A program made the position numbers and the translations under genes. A model generated the notes under the pieces. It did not search any database. It had not been told where the DNA came from and was given only the letters and a program-made list of their open reading frames with translations. A DNA stretch of 64,000 bases from Styela clava. Lineage: Eukaryota; Chordata; Ascidiacea; Stolidobranchia; Styelidae. The DNA is taken from contig NC_135259.1 of the NCBI RefSeq assembly GCF_964204865.1, positions 3,348,001-3,412,000 on the forward strand, written 5' to 3'. Within the stretch, counting starts at the first letter, position 1, and each line of letters opens with the position of its first letter. Positions 1 to 13,000 of this stretch are shown in pieces.

Positions 1-47
1 AAAAGAAACGACGATAAATAACTTGAAATGTTTCAAAAATTGCAAAA

Positions 48-53
48 TTTATT
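48..53 (-). terminator. Candidate poly(A) signal of the NHL-repeat gene
   Basis: The minus strand reads AATAAA about 180 nt beyond the stop codon of the NHL gene. It is the canonical hexamer at a plausible distance, but such hexamers are common in AT-rich DNA. Confidence 0.4.
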
Positions 54-229
54 CATGCGCAATGGTGACGAAGCTACCCCGCGCAACCAATGTTGCCCAG
101 GTTCGGACGAAACCATTTGAGTTGCTCTTGGCTTGCACGCACTTCGGGACAGTTTTGCTTCGAGGGACTTTGCCGACCACCGTCCACCTACAGCATCTTT
201 ACTCATTGGCGTTTCAGTGCCTCTCTCAT

Positions 230-3200
230 TCAGTAAGACAACAATTTTACTGCGTAAGAACCAAGTTCCAATATGGCCAGTCTATTGTCACCGTTTTCGT
301 CTTTTGTCACAGCAAGTTGAAGTGGGCGATGCAGCCCTGCTGAAGCAGTCGCTATATTGCACAGAAATTTTCCTTCGTTCGAGTAGACAGATATTCTGTA
401 GAAAAGGTTAGTATTAGATGAGGTATTTCACATTTTTTTTGTTAATACAAGTATAGTTAGTTGATCATAGATGATACGCTCATATTTCTTCTTTTTGGCA
501 TGTGGATTTTTTTCGACATGTAATATTTTCGTCCACCTAAGACTGGTGTGGTAAGTGGCAAGAGCATTTTTGTTCAAATTATAAAACTGTATAAATGAGA
601 TCAATCATTGAATAGGCAAGATAATCATAAAAAAACTTGTTTATATGACTAAACAAGTCTGAATAATGAGAATATATCAAAATATCTGCAGATAATTATA
701 TTGTACAAAATCAATTGTATATTGAAAGTTACTCGATTAAGAAGATCGATTAGAATCTTGAAGTTACCTATGATTCCACATGTCAGCTAATACAATATTA
801 TCTTCACTATCAGTAGTAACGCCATAAACCATGTCTAGTTCACCATCACCATGACCCCTGACACCAAATTTTCGTACAAGTTTGTTATCCACGTCGAAAA
901 TCTAAAAAAAAAAAATTGAATGAATATACAATATTTCAAAAGGAATAATAAGCAATCAGTTAGTTAGGACTGAATCAAGTCCGAGCATCTCTTAAAACAG
1001 TTTCGGATTTGTAACACCGACGTCGTTCAAAAAATATACGATTTTTTAGATATAGCACAAATAAAAATAAAGAATCGAATGACGCATGACCTTGCCCAGG
1101 GCAACCCATTATATAAAGGTGATGGATAGGGGCAGATTGAAGGTGTTTATACGCCGTTATCACAAATAATTTAGTTAAAGCACTTGGTTAATGAGCACTT
1201 CTCAGCTTACGAAGACATATGCACTGAATATTGGGTAGGAATTGTGATTTTGCACGTTTTGGGTTTTGTGTATTGAAAAACATGGCTCGAATTCAGATGT
1301 TCTTATTGCACTATTAGATGTCATTGTCACCATACCTCCAGTACCGAGATTTTATTTTAGATCAAAATCCGACCACTGAAGTCGATAATTCTGGTAAATA
1401 CGAATCGTTTTGAGGAAATCTACAACCGAAAAAAAAAATCGTAATCGATTTCGAATCCAGTTCAAAAAAATATTGACTCCAACTCCGGACTAAAAATTTT
1501 AACTGCGACTCGAGCTTCAAGAAAATTGAATATATGTATAAAAAAAATTGCGAGCCTTTTTCAATACATTGTTAGGTAAGCTTATAGTGAACTTCTGCTT
1601 TGTGTTTTTCGAAAAAGATTTTGACTTTTTTGATCACCATTGAAAATTTGAAATTCCGACTTAAAAAAATTGAGAATACTCTGAGACAGCCGGAGTGTGG
1701 TAAAAACATAAGGTCCGTGCCCATTTTTAACACCGACAACAAGCGGCAAATTTCAACATTAATTCTGTGCAGTTTCACGAAAATGATCACGACTTGAATC
1801 TTACCCAAACAGTATGTTTGAAGTCGGTCACAATGATATTATCGTTGCTGTCAACCGCAACACCCGCAGCACATTCGATCTTGAAATCGAGTTTTGTAAT
1901 TTGTTGTCCACTTGGTGATATCAGCATCACACAGTCGCCATCTGTGTCTGTCGCAATAATTTCACCTGAGAAAAAAGTACGGTTAATATTGCGTAATATT
2001 AAAATGAAATTGCGCAACACTACGAAAAAACAATTGTTTTGTATAAGAATTCTAGCCCATCTAATTCACATCAAGTAGGATATTATATGATGAAAAAAAA
2101 ATATTCTCGTTCACCAGTTCAGTTAAAGCATTTAATCAAAAATATGCTTAACTAAATGATACAATTATAGCATGTTAACTTGTAATCTCGTCTTGGTGTT
2201 AAGATTCCTCTTATTAGTTTGACGGCTTGTAACTTTCCATTTCGTGAGCGTCCTTTAAAGATGGTGGTCGTAAAAATTAATGGGGTAGCGTTACGGGAAT
2301 ATAAAAACATAGTTTCATCACGCAATAAAATATCATTTAGGCCCAATTACATTTCAATATCCACACGCTATAAAATAAGTTCGCCACCCTAACCAAGTTC
2401 AAAAATACAATGCAAATCTGACGTGGGCAATTTTCAAATTACCAGTAATATGCAAATGACATTATACTTTGGTAATAAAGCCCAAATTGGCATGGGTGGT
2501 TTCAGGCAAAAGGTCAGAAAATGTCGTTGCAATGATTATCGTTTGCAAAACCAGGCTTCAAGTATTTGTACATTTTTGAGGCATAGAGGAATGTTGTGCT
2601 ATTTGAATAATAACAACAATGGAGGGTCACAATTCAAATAGGATATATACTCGATCTTATTTTTCGAAAATAAAAAACATTTATTTTGTACTTGAGACTT
2701 AAATCCGCGTGAACGAAACGATGTCAATAATAGTTCAACCGGCATGAAAAACGGACTCCGTGCACCACGGGTGCAACGAGACTAAATAAACGCACGATAA
2801 TATCACAAAGATATGTAGTTGAATTTGATACATACGAGAAATTTACTTTTCCTATCAGATGTAATCTAGACACCTGTCTTACAAGAATGTCAATTTTGCG
2901 GAATAAACTGCCCTCGTCGATCATGTAATGGCCTTGTTTAAAATGGGGCAGAAATGAGGAATTATCCGTAATTTGTACATGGCATAAGTATGGAAGATAT
3001 TGATACAGAAAACTGCATTATGACCTATGATTCGATCTTTCTCAGATATGACCACCCGGAGTTCATCCATGATATGCAAAAGACAAAAGTGCAAATAAAT
3101 CCTTTTATTACAGTATTATTATTAGTGCTGTTTCGGGTAACCGAACCTAGTTAGATAAATGCAAATCTATAAGATTCATTTCTTTACTTTAGAAACAACG

Positions 3201-5102
3201 TACCTGTTGAACGAACTGCAATGTTTTTGCAAAATTTAAACATATTTTTTCCATGTTCAATAACAAGTTTTCCTTGTTTTGTCCACACTGTAACACTGTT
3301 TATACATGCAACTGCAAGATGCCCGTCTGGTGTTTCGTGAATCTAAAAAAATAAATTGATAGATTTCAAGAAAGCCACGGCAATGCACGGCGAGCTTGCA
3401 GAATTTTCTCTCTCATAAGTATATTGACAATCCGAATGTTATTTTGGATGCCCGCGTTATCTGTCCATTGAGGTTTGTATGAAATCAAATCCAAGAGTGT
3501 TTTTACTTGTAACGACCATTCAAATGTTCAAGACATGATTTTTCTTGTTCCCCAATTATTTTTATATCGTTATTTTGTTATTTGATACCTAATTGATTGC
3601 AAAATGTTCTGATAACAACGTGTTTGTTTACATCGTCAAAAACTGAAACCGATTTCTATATCAGCTTATCGATGCATTCAGACTTTATTTCTCCAAATTG
3701 CAATTTGCTTAATAGCTTGAAAATGCAGAAAGCAGCGAAATTTTATAGAAGGAGAACTATGTCAAACATCTTAATATTAATTCAAAAGGAATTTCTCGTT
3801 CGAATTTTCACGAAATGGTATAATAATGTTAACAAGAAATTAAGTTACCTAAATACAAAGCAAACGGTTCTATTGAAAATATCACTATGTACCTGCTACA
3901 TTAAGATACTTCCAATAAGATACCATATCTAAATTTCAATTAAAACCTTACCTGAAATGGTCTGAACGTTTTTGTATTTTTGCCACCGTAAGGTTTGAGG
4001 TAGAAACTTGATACAGAGTTGCCATTTCTATCGAAGCATTCCATAAGTCCACCTTTAGATGGATGAGAACTTGTATATAGTTCACCTCTTTTATTCATGT
4101 AGATACCGAAAAGGGGTTCGTGATTCACCAGACATCTAGAATATAAATTAATGATAAGTTACCATGCACTTTCTATAGTACGCTATGTTAAAACGGTTGA
4201 AACTGTCAAGTTTCTAGTTTTTGAGATCAACTTTTTTGTTTGTCTAATAAATTAAAAAAAAAATTATGCTAGATTACGTATTCTACATAAAGTACTGTAT
4301 TCTCTCTACATTCGAATAAATTTATAATAAAATAAGAAACGCCGTGAATAACTCGGGCATGTTTCCGACAATATACGCAACATATATTGTTTCAAGATTG
4401 GGATTTCGAATTATACATGACCGGTAATAGTTTTGATTTTACGTCTTAAAAATGAATTTTTCACTCGCAAAGAAATCTAATTTGGTGTTAAAAGTCCATG
4501 TTTTGACGTATCCAAAGATATCGATAAATCTAACATTTCATCGGCAATTAAATTTGTTTTACGATGCGATAAATCATATTGCTGTCTATTTGAGCACGTT
4601 TTTAGATCGAAATATCTTATGGAATCGGTCCAAGGTACATTGTAAAATGATGATATCAATAAAGAAGTAGTAAGAACTGCAATTTTAACGCGATTAATTA
4701 TTTTTAAGAAGCTATGTTTTTACAAAAGACGAATTGTAACGTTTCAAAATAAACTGAGTTTTGGAAATCTTATGCAATGTTAACGCAAACAAAGCAATGA
4801 AACATGATTTTAAAACTGAAAATACACAATCAACTTAGTTTGATTCCTATGAAAGTTTTTCCATATTGTATTCAACATTTGGGTTCAAATTAAAATAATA
4901 TTCCAATTTTATTCGATGTCCCGAATACCGTAGTTGTTAAGTCTTCGTTCTGCTGAAAGATTTAAATGAACATATAATGAAAATCCACATACTTGGTATC
5001 CTTGACAATTCTCCATGTGGATGTACTGCTCGATACCGGCATCATCGCTGGTCTCCGATACCTGAGTAAATGTGGAGATGGAGGAATCATTGCAATCGAC
5101 AT
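230..5102 (-). CDS. NHL-repeat beta-propeller protein, 6 exons, about 297 aa
   Basis: Exons on the minus strand are 5102-4993, 4135-3952, 3342-3204, 1965-1805, 901-768 and 395-230 (stop). All introns are GT-AG and reading phase agrees at every junction, giving 894 nt. The ATG at 5102 is preceded by an in-frame TAA. After a short Ser/Pro-rich N terminus (about residues 1-30) the protein is made of about six NHL-type blades of roughly 40 residues. Typical blade sequences are GVAVDSNDNIIVTD, KFGVRGHGDGELDMVYGV and LADMWNHRISVYSNEGKF. This is the six-bladed propeller found at the C terminus of TRIM2/TRIM3/TRIM71 proteins, where it binds RNA or protein partners. No RING, B-box or filamin domain is present, so it may be a stand-alone NHL protein, or further 5' exons may lie upstream. 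An AATAAA on the minus strand at 53-48 is a plausible poly(A) signal. The NHL assignment is strong; the exact orthologue and substrate are not known. Confidence 0.85.
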
Positions 5103-8100
5103 TCTTTAATTTGTATTTAATACACAACAGTACAGATGATTTTTTGTATTTTGCTGGTCGACGTGTCATTAGGTTAAAGGCATAATTCGATGTGTTGGCA
5201 GCCGCGACACCACCCAGTTATAACGTAACGTTTGACGCTTATACGATGCGAATAGATTTTCTGAAGATGAAAATGAGCCAAAACGTGAGATGTTAGGTTG
5301 TAATTATGTTATATTTCCTTTATATACACCTCAACTGAACATTTTATACCCCAATCGACTGACTATAAGTAGCAAATGACCTAATAAACGCTTCCCGTCG
5401 ACATTCTCAAAATTATGTACAAACTGACAAACAACGAATGAAACTGTCGGTCAACAACACCTATTTGAACAGAAAACACCAAATGTTATAAAAACGTAGA
5501 TATATCGAAAGTCCAGTAGTAACCATGATGATATGACGTGATTCATACGAAACGAACAAATATTTATTTCGTTTAATAAAGATTACATAACACGGGTGAC
5601 GTAAGTGACAAGTAGCGGAGGTCAGTAAAACTGATAAAGGGGAATCCCAATGCTAGTCGGACGAAACGAGGCCATAATATATACTGTTAAAAACCAGCAT
5701 TCAATGAAAATATTGCCCCGGCGCATTCGGCAGTGCTTGAAACTAAGAAGCTGCTCGCTGTCTGACATGAACAGCTAGACTACAGGGCAGTACGCCATTC
5801 ATATGCAACGATCCTGAGTGCATAGCTAAGACGACGCTACGATATTCCATAACCATATCTGATTGATAAATATTACATGGGGGCCGTTTGTTAATTAACG
5901 GTATCAAGCTGAAACAAATACATCAAACTAATGCTTATCGATAGGCATATAAGTCACAAACTGTTGAATCTGTAGTGTAGAGTGTAGATAGTCACACTAG
6001 AAATATTTCAATTCACCAAGTGGTGCAATCGTGTGTACGTGTCAATAGTAATAAAGAAAATTCGTTACAAACAAAGACATTGCAACCACAAAAGCCAGAT
6101 CAGTTGAATACCAACTGGAGCGCAAACAAATATGAAAGTAAAACAATTCCCCCAACCTCACAAAGCATACAAGTTGCAAAATTTTATATAGAAGATCCTA
6201 TTTTTTATCGCGTGAATGAAGGGACTCTAATTGCACAACACATGTAAAAATTGAGAATCAGAATTTTTTTACTGAAGTGTTCACGAGAAAACACACTTCT
6301 GCAACAACTTTCGCCCTTTTCCTGCACCGATAACAGCTCGACTAATCCGCGCTCTACACTGATAAACCGACTTTTCAAGCTACCGACTTGATGCTAATTT
6401 TAGCACTTTTTCATGGCCTTTTTGAAGAAAAACATAATCCCTCGCTCATAATAATATATATATCCTGTATTGCGAAATTTTTCCATGGCAGAGAGGTCAT
6501 AAAAATAACGTTCAACCATTAGTTACAATACTCATTCCACCATTCTGATATCAGTTTCAAATAAAAAAAATTCATTGTACGCCGACTTGTTTCATTATGA
6601 ACAATAAAATGCAAAATATTTGCAGCAGCATTACTCGCCAAGTTACGTCATATTATTGCTCCAGGGTGTTATATTGCAAGAAAGAAAAATTTTAACCAAG
6701 TTGAGGGTAAATTATATCACAAGGCTGCGTCGCTGATTCTGTGATATTTTTATTCAGATTTGCGTCATTTCGACCATCACGAAAGACTAACGTTAACCTA
6801 TATGTTATTTAGCGACTGTATCCACATCCACACTCTATCACTAGTATCATAAACAAGTACGAAACAGGAAAAGAAATTTTATCGCCAATAAATAATGTTT
6901 TGCTCTTTCCTCGTGCCCGTACGCTAACAACAGCCATTTATTTATACTCGTTGTTCTTCTCTTTTTAATTAGATCTGTAAGCAGCGATCGTCAAACTACC
7001 ATCATGCAGGTGTCATGATAGGCGGCAGAAAATCATTAAATCAATATTGCGTAAAATAATCAAAGTTGACACCTCAACTTTACGCTGTAGTTACTGCTCC
7101 AGCTAGTGTAAACTATCACGTGAGGGCTGTTTTCAAATTCTTGGGCGACTTGAAGAGAAATCTTAAAGGACTGAACACTAACTAATCTATATTCCTTTAC
7201 TTTCCATTTTCATAGTCCGCATATGATACCTCACATTCCAAATAGTCTCCATTCGCTCCCTAGCTCTGAATTTCAAGATAGTTCGGCTCTGTTACTTCGA
7301 CTCTACACTCCTTTGTTACGACACAAACCCTAGGTTAACCCGACCACACGATGAAGCTGGCTACCGGCATAATCTCAACACTGTACCAGACTGTCTCCAC
7401 ATCACTAGGCTATGTTACCCTCCTTGCAACATCTCGCTCGCTACACAACAGAACAAAAGATTTCTTTTCTCGTAATGATTTTACCAGACAGCTCCGGAAG
7501 CATAACTAGGCTAATATAAGCTCGTTAGTAAAAAATTGTGAATGAACTGAAAGTAGAATTTAGAATTAATTCTAAGTGAATATTTATGTTACACTATGTA
7601 TTTCCCAAGTACTGGAACCGCATTTCCGTTTTCCCAAAAGACTTGGTATGTCCTCGTTATTTTGAGATTACACGGCGTTCCATTCTACATGAATGATTTT
7701 ATGCATAACGGTGCTATTATCTCGAGTAACGTATATTGCCTCGTGAATCTTAGGCCTGCTACCCGCTATGTTCATAAACGTATTTATCAGAAAAACTTCA
7801 CTTTCTGATGTTAGAACTGCAATTTTTAAACATTTATTTGTTTAACTCGACACGTTTTGACGTCATAGCAGAGGGGAAAAATGATTGTCTGGTCAATTTG
7901 TACCCGTTTGCCCGCGAGGAAATTAACATTTATCAAATTTTGGACAGGAATTTAGCGGATTGCAGTCGGATAAAGCGAATGATGCAACTGACCAACGCCC
8001 AAATGACAAACCGTCTTTTGATATCCACCCTTCCAACGTTCTAACACAGTACTACTTACGGAACATATATATTTATATACAAGTAAATAGACCAGTATTA

Positions 8101-10086
8101 TGTTGGCATTTATTTCATTATATAAAAAGTCAGCTATTTTTAAATGAACGTTTCGAATAAACGATATTTCCCGAGTGTTACACTGGCGCTTGAAATAAAC
8201 TGCTGTCAACTTCTTTCTAAAATATACGTGTTGCCTAATTAAACGATCAACGGATGACCAAATGTGGATATAGGAATAGGGTATCATTTCAGAAAAGAAT
8301 AAGCGGATCTAATATAGATAGCTATATTACGAAAACTCCTCTCACGAAATGTACTGGCGTTATTTTTTGTTTCATTAAAATGAAATTTATCAAATGTTTC
8401 TCCAGAACTAGTCAGGATATTAGTTCGTAGAAACGTACCGGATTTTTTATAACTAGCGACTCGACAATTTTATAATTAACTCACCGTTTCATGATGTAGT
8501 ATATCCAGTCAGGAATCAATAAGTAAAATTTCTTCAATCATTTAGCCAAGTAACCGTTAGATTGCAATATATCCAAACGACCTAACGGTACTCTTTCACC
8601 AATTCTGCCGTTTTTACCACGGCGTAAGCAAGCACACAGTTCAATTATTAATTAAGTATACACGAATATCAAGCACTGACGGAAACCGGATGGAATAGAA
8701 AGAAATTAATTGAAATGACGTTGGCAACCATAATATCGACCAAGCCTTACCATGATGAGCATATTAGAATGAGATTGTCTTCGAGGGGGAGGTAAGCAGA
8801 AATAGACTACACAACACAGCCAGTATTATGAAGCTAAGTTAAAAGCATGATATTTTTAAATTATGTGTGGAAATCGCCTAATTCACCTATCTTTCACGTT
8901 CGCTACGAATTGTCAGGGATAAAAAATATATGACCCAGATATTCTGGAAGTATATTCCCCTGACAATGCCTTTTTTGAGCAAAACAAGAACATAATAACA
9001 GACGCTGTATGTCGCATTTGGTTCCAGTTAATCCCATTTTCGAGGTACGGATTCTATTATATCTAACTGCATTCGATGTAAAACGAATTTCCCATTTTAT
9101 TTTCTCACATAGCTTTATTTCTCATTATCTTTCTAATTTTTCTAAACAGAAACATAACCTACCCACTCAATATGCCTATATTCCCTGATAAATTCAACAC
9201 TAATTCGCTAACTTTATGCCTTAATACCGTCCATTCATTAACAAAATCAAATACCGTGTGTTATTTTTGTCCATAGGGGCCCGGCGAAGCGTTTCGCACA
9301 AATATAACACTAGGACAAGCTTGTTAAATGTAAACTAATAAGTTAATTCTAAATACGCATTTGGCACAAAATCATGTTACTTGTTAAACAACGTATGTAG
9401 TGTTTATTCGTTCGTACTCACGAAGAGCGTCCTTGACGCTTCATCAGACTTTTGAGAGTAATTTCGTAACTGCGCTTTATCAAGCTTGGTTTCAATATAC
9501 AACTCGTTATCAAACGTGGGCCGACTGTAAAGTTAACGGCGAATGAATAGCTATTAAAAGTTCATGCCCTTGAATGGGGTGTAATTGAAATGTAGCCAAA
9601 TCGTCAGAGTCAATTAATTTTATTGGTAAACAATGTATCCGGTTCATGAATACACAATTTCATTACGTAATTTCTTGGATTTCAAATTAGAAGAAAATTA
9701 TGAAAATGATGGGTTTGCAAAAAGTCTGAAAATTGACCTATTTTATCATTTGCAACATTTTCTGTTCCAATATAAATTTGCGCAGTGAATTTTTGGGTGG
9801 CGTCAACACTTTCTTAGAGGGAATAAAATTAAACAAATTAATGTAAGTGCGTTTTTAATCAACCCATTTTCATAAATATGGATCGGCGGTTAATTAAAAT
9901 ATGATCGCGTGCTCCTTCGCTTCTCATATATCAATTTTAAAGACTCTAGGCTGCCAACAAGCGACGAAAAATCGTACAGATCAAAGCACGTCACAGCCAT
10001 CAAAATACAAACAAAGCGAAGTAATTTAATGGGGCAATTAATAATATTACAAGCTTAGCATATGACAGTGAATATAGAATACTCAC
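5103..10086. other. AT-rich stretch without a supported gene
   Basis: This lies between the start of the NHL gene and the second exon of the unidentified minus-strand gene. Further 3' exons of the latter must fall here if that gene continues, but none could be tied to it by both splice sites and phase. A weak plus-strand ORF (6020-6247) and a possible minus-strand exon with a GTGAGT donor (about 9422-9475) are the only coding-like signals. The stretch 9422-9443 also folds into a short imperfect hairpin. Confidence 0.5.
6020..6247 (+). CDS. Weak hypothetical ORF or terminal exon, 75 codons
   Basis: An open stretch ends in TAA at 6245-6247 and reads as a polar Asn/Gln/Lys/Pro-rich peptide ending in TLIAQHM. 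There is no clear ATG in a good context at its 5' side; it opens inside a region that could end in a splice acceptor (CCAAG at about 6016-6020). I do not recognise a family. It could be a last exon or a chance ORF in AT-rich DNA. Confidence 0.15.
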   Translation: MVQSCVRVNSNKENSLQTKTLQPQKPDQLNTNWSANKYESKTIPPTSQSIQVAKFYIEDPIFYRVNEGTLIAQHM

Positions 10087-13000
10087 GGTGAGCTGGTGTT
10101 GGTATTTTCGTCAACTCCCTTCGGTTCAGCACCCGATATCCTGACGTCTGGAACAGAGTAAGATTTTGTGACTTGTATGTTTGAGACGGAAATATGTTCA
10201 AGCGATTCTCTCTTGTTTCTAAAAATAAATAATTTAATTATTAGCCCAGTATGAATAGATATCAAGAACAGAAGTTCATTTTTGTATTTCCGCGTCTAAT
10301 TTTCGACTACAATAGACGTAAAAGCATACTTTGTTTATCATTTATGGTTTTTGCTATAAGAATCTTAACCCGTTGACGACCGACATGTTTTTCAAATATT
10401 CATCTTTCTAAATCTATTTTTGTATCGGGGAAATGAAACCAAAATGATGAAAATGGGAGTTACGACTCAAACTTTAATATATTTTATATTCATTAATACA
10501 AATTTCCATATTCTGAATTATTGTCGATAATTTGAATATGAAATAAGGGTATTCTAATAAATTTATTTTTATTAAATACCCTTTTTAATAGACAATATAT
10601 TAATAGAATTTCACGGTTTCAAATATCACATTCTGAATAATACTAGTTTGTGTAGATACCTTCTTTCAACCTAAAAGCAATGATAAGCTAATACAGCACG
10701 CGTGCCCAGTCAGTTGAGTACAATTTCGCGAAGAAATATTTATATCTGCACTATTCGCGCCCTTCCGGTTAAAATTCTAACTTAACGTCACTGTACAGAT
10801 AGCACACATTTCCAAGGTGCTGTCACAGTAAGACGTCGTGAAGCAGCCTATTTCAATAAAGCTACTCTACATCACACACACACAGTTTCGTTTGAAATAC
10901 ATTGCATCCGTACTTTATACGAAGTAAAATTTGAACTACCGACAATGGGTATCTTTTTAGCATACACTTGTCAAGTGTTTTACTTTTCGAGAGGAGCCCA
11001 TGGCCGGCTCAACATTACGTGTATTGTCAAAAAGTACAGTAGCACATATGTGCTCCATGACAGTCTATTCTATGTCACCAATTAGTCATCTTTTTGAAGA
11101 ATCTGTTGCGCTTCCATATATATATATATATATATAGACATCGCGTAATTCGAGTTCAGGCAAGCTTTTCATCGTGCTTTTATTGGACACGTTTAGTGGC
11201 CATAACGATCGTTTCAATATTATGTTGTTGTTGTTCTTGTTCTTTGACACGTTTTTAAAAAATCGCTTTTCTCTTCGAATACTCGACCAATTGCTTTGAA
11301 ATTTTCAGTGGTTAAAGATTAATTTCTTCGCTAGAAGGCTATTACTTTTATTTATTTCAAAATTTTGCGTGAACTCTATGAAATTTGATATTTTGTCTAA
11401 AATTTTGCTGTATTATTTTTTATCCATGGGAACACGGATTTTAGTCAGTGTCATGACTGGCTGGCTGATTCTGCAAAATTCTTGCTACTGGAAATTCAGA
11501 ACTTTTTGAGGGTACCGGTAGCGTCAAAGGTACCGGTAAAGACTGATTCGCTCTGGTCTAACGTGTCCATATATTTGTGCGTAGCTCTCTTGTTTTCAAA
11601 TCTTATAGCAGGTTTAATTTTTTGAAATCATAGTCACAACAAAACCGATAAATACACACCTGAGACGCCTGTTATGCAGTCTAATACCGAATTGGCGTCG
11701 ATTCATATTGCTCGTTTATTTTGTTAAAAAGCTTTTCATAAATACAAATTAACCCCCAAACAAATCAAGTCGTTTTTAGCAATCTAGCACCTCTATAGCA
11801 TATACCAATGAATTACGTTTCCACTACTTGTCGATCTGACTATTCTTCGTACATTCGTTAGAGAACGTCTGTAGCATTGCAGTTGGCTTGGAGCACGATA
11901 TTGCTTTATAAATCGAGATTTTATAAAACGAAAAAGCAATTTATAAAACCGATACTACATTTAAATAAAACAAACCGAAAAGTTCAAAACAAAAATACAA
12001 CTCACCGTCAATATAAATTTAACACCTTGACGTGAACGAATTCTTTATACAGCACTATATTACAGTCTTGTAAGATAATAACACATTGAAAGCAGGTAAA
12101 TTAGGAGATATATTCAGACTAAAACATAACATGTAACACGTATTAATTCCCAAAAATAGTACCACACTTACTAGCATTACACCTTACGTGAGGTATATTT
12201 CGAAAATTAGTAGAATTCGTGACATCTGGTACCTTACTATTAAATCCCTAAATCTATAAGTCACGTTGTTTGATTTGTTATACGTAGCCGAATAGGATTA
12301 CCAGAAATCGTATAGAAATTCAATCAAGCGTCATTTACCAGTGTTAGTTCATTGCGTAGCATGACTTTCTTTCGATCATGACGCGTTAAGAGGAAATGAT
12401 AATAACATTGGTGGGTGGAAAAGGTAACACCGCTAACATTGACGGGTGGAAAAGGTAACACCACAACGCTTTCATCTGCCTGTCGAGTAGAAACGCTATC
12501 GGTATTTTGGGACACATTGTCAGGTTATTTACGAATTAAGGCTTAACATGCTTGCTATGAGACTAATATCATAATATAAAAATCAAATTTTTCCATGGGA
12601 CATAATTTGGTGACACCACAATCTTGTCTTTTCACTAAATCATACGATACCCCAGTACAGGTCTATCCTACACAATTTTCCAGTGGGATACCACAGTCAT
12701 ACTAACCATTTCCAAGCAATTTTCTCTATTAATATATAACGTCATGAAGCATAACGTCCGCACATTATATCATTTTATTTATAACTGAATCATGGATGAC
12801 CCACTGATACAAATCCGATCTACAATGCGCTAGTCTCCAATACTATCTAACGATAACTATAGAATTGTGTTAACAATTTGACTCTTCAATCCACCGATGA
12901 AACAATTGGACAATTCAACTTGTCAGACAAGAGCACTTTGACGTGGCCGCTAGTTTGCTACACTGCCGATGTTTCATGCTGTGGATAACCTCGTTTGACA

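Noticed and set aside
4477..4659. Extra exon of the NHL gene in the intron between 4135 and 4993
   Set aside because: Exon 1 (4993-5102) and exon 2 (3952-4135) already join in phase, and this ORF has no suitable donor.
9422..9475. Third exon of the unidentified minus-strand gene
   Set aside because: A GTGAGT donor and an open frame exist, but the acceptor and phase are ambiguous and the sequence forms a short hairpin typical of repeat ends.
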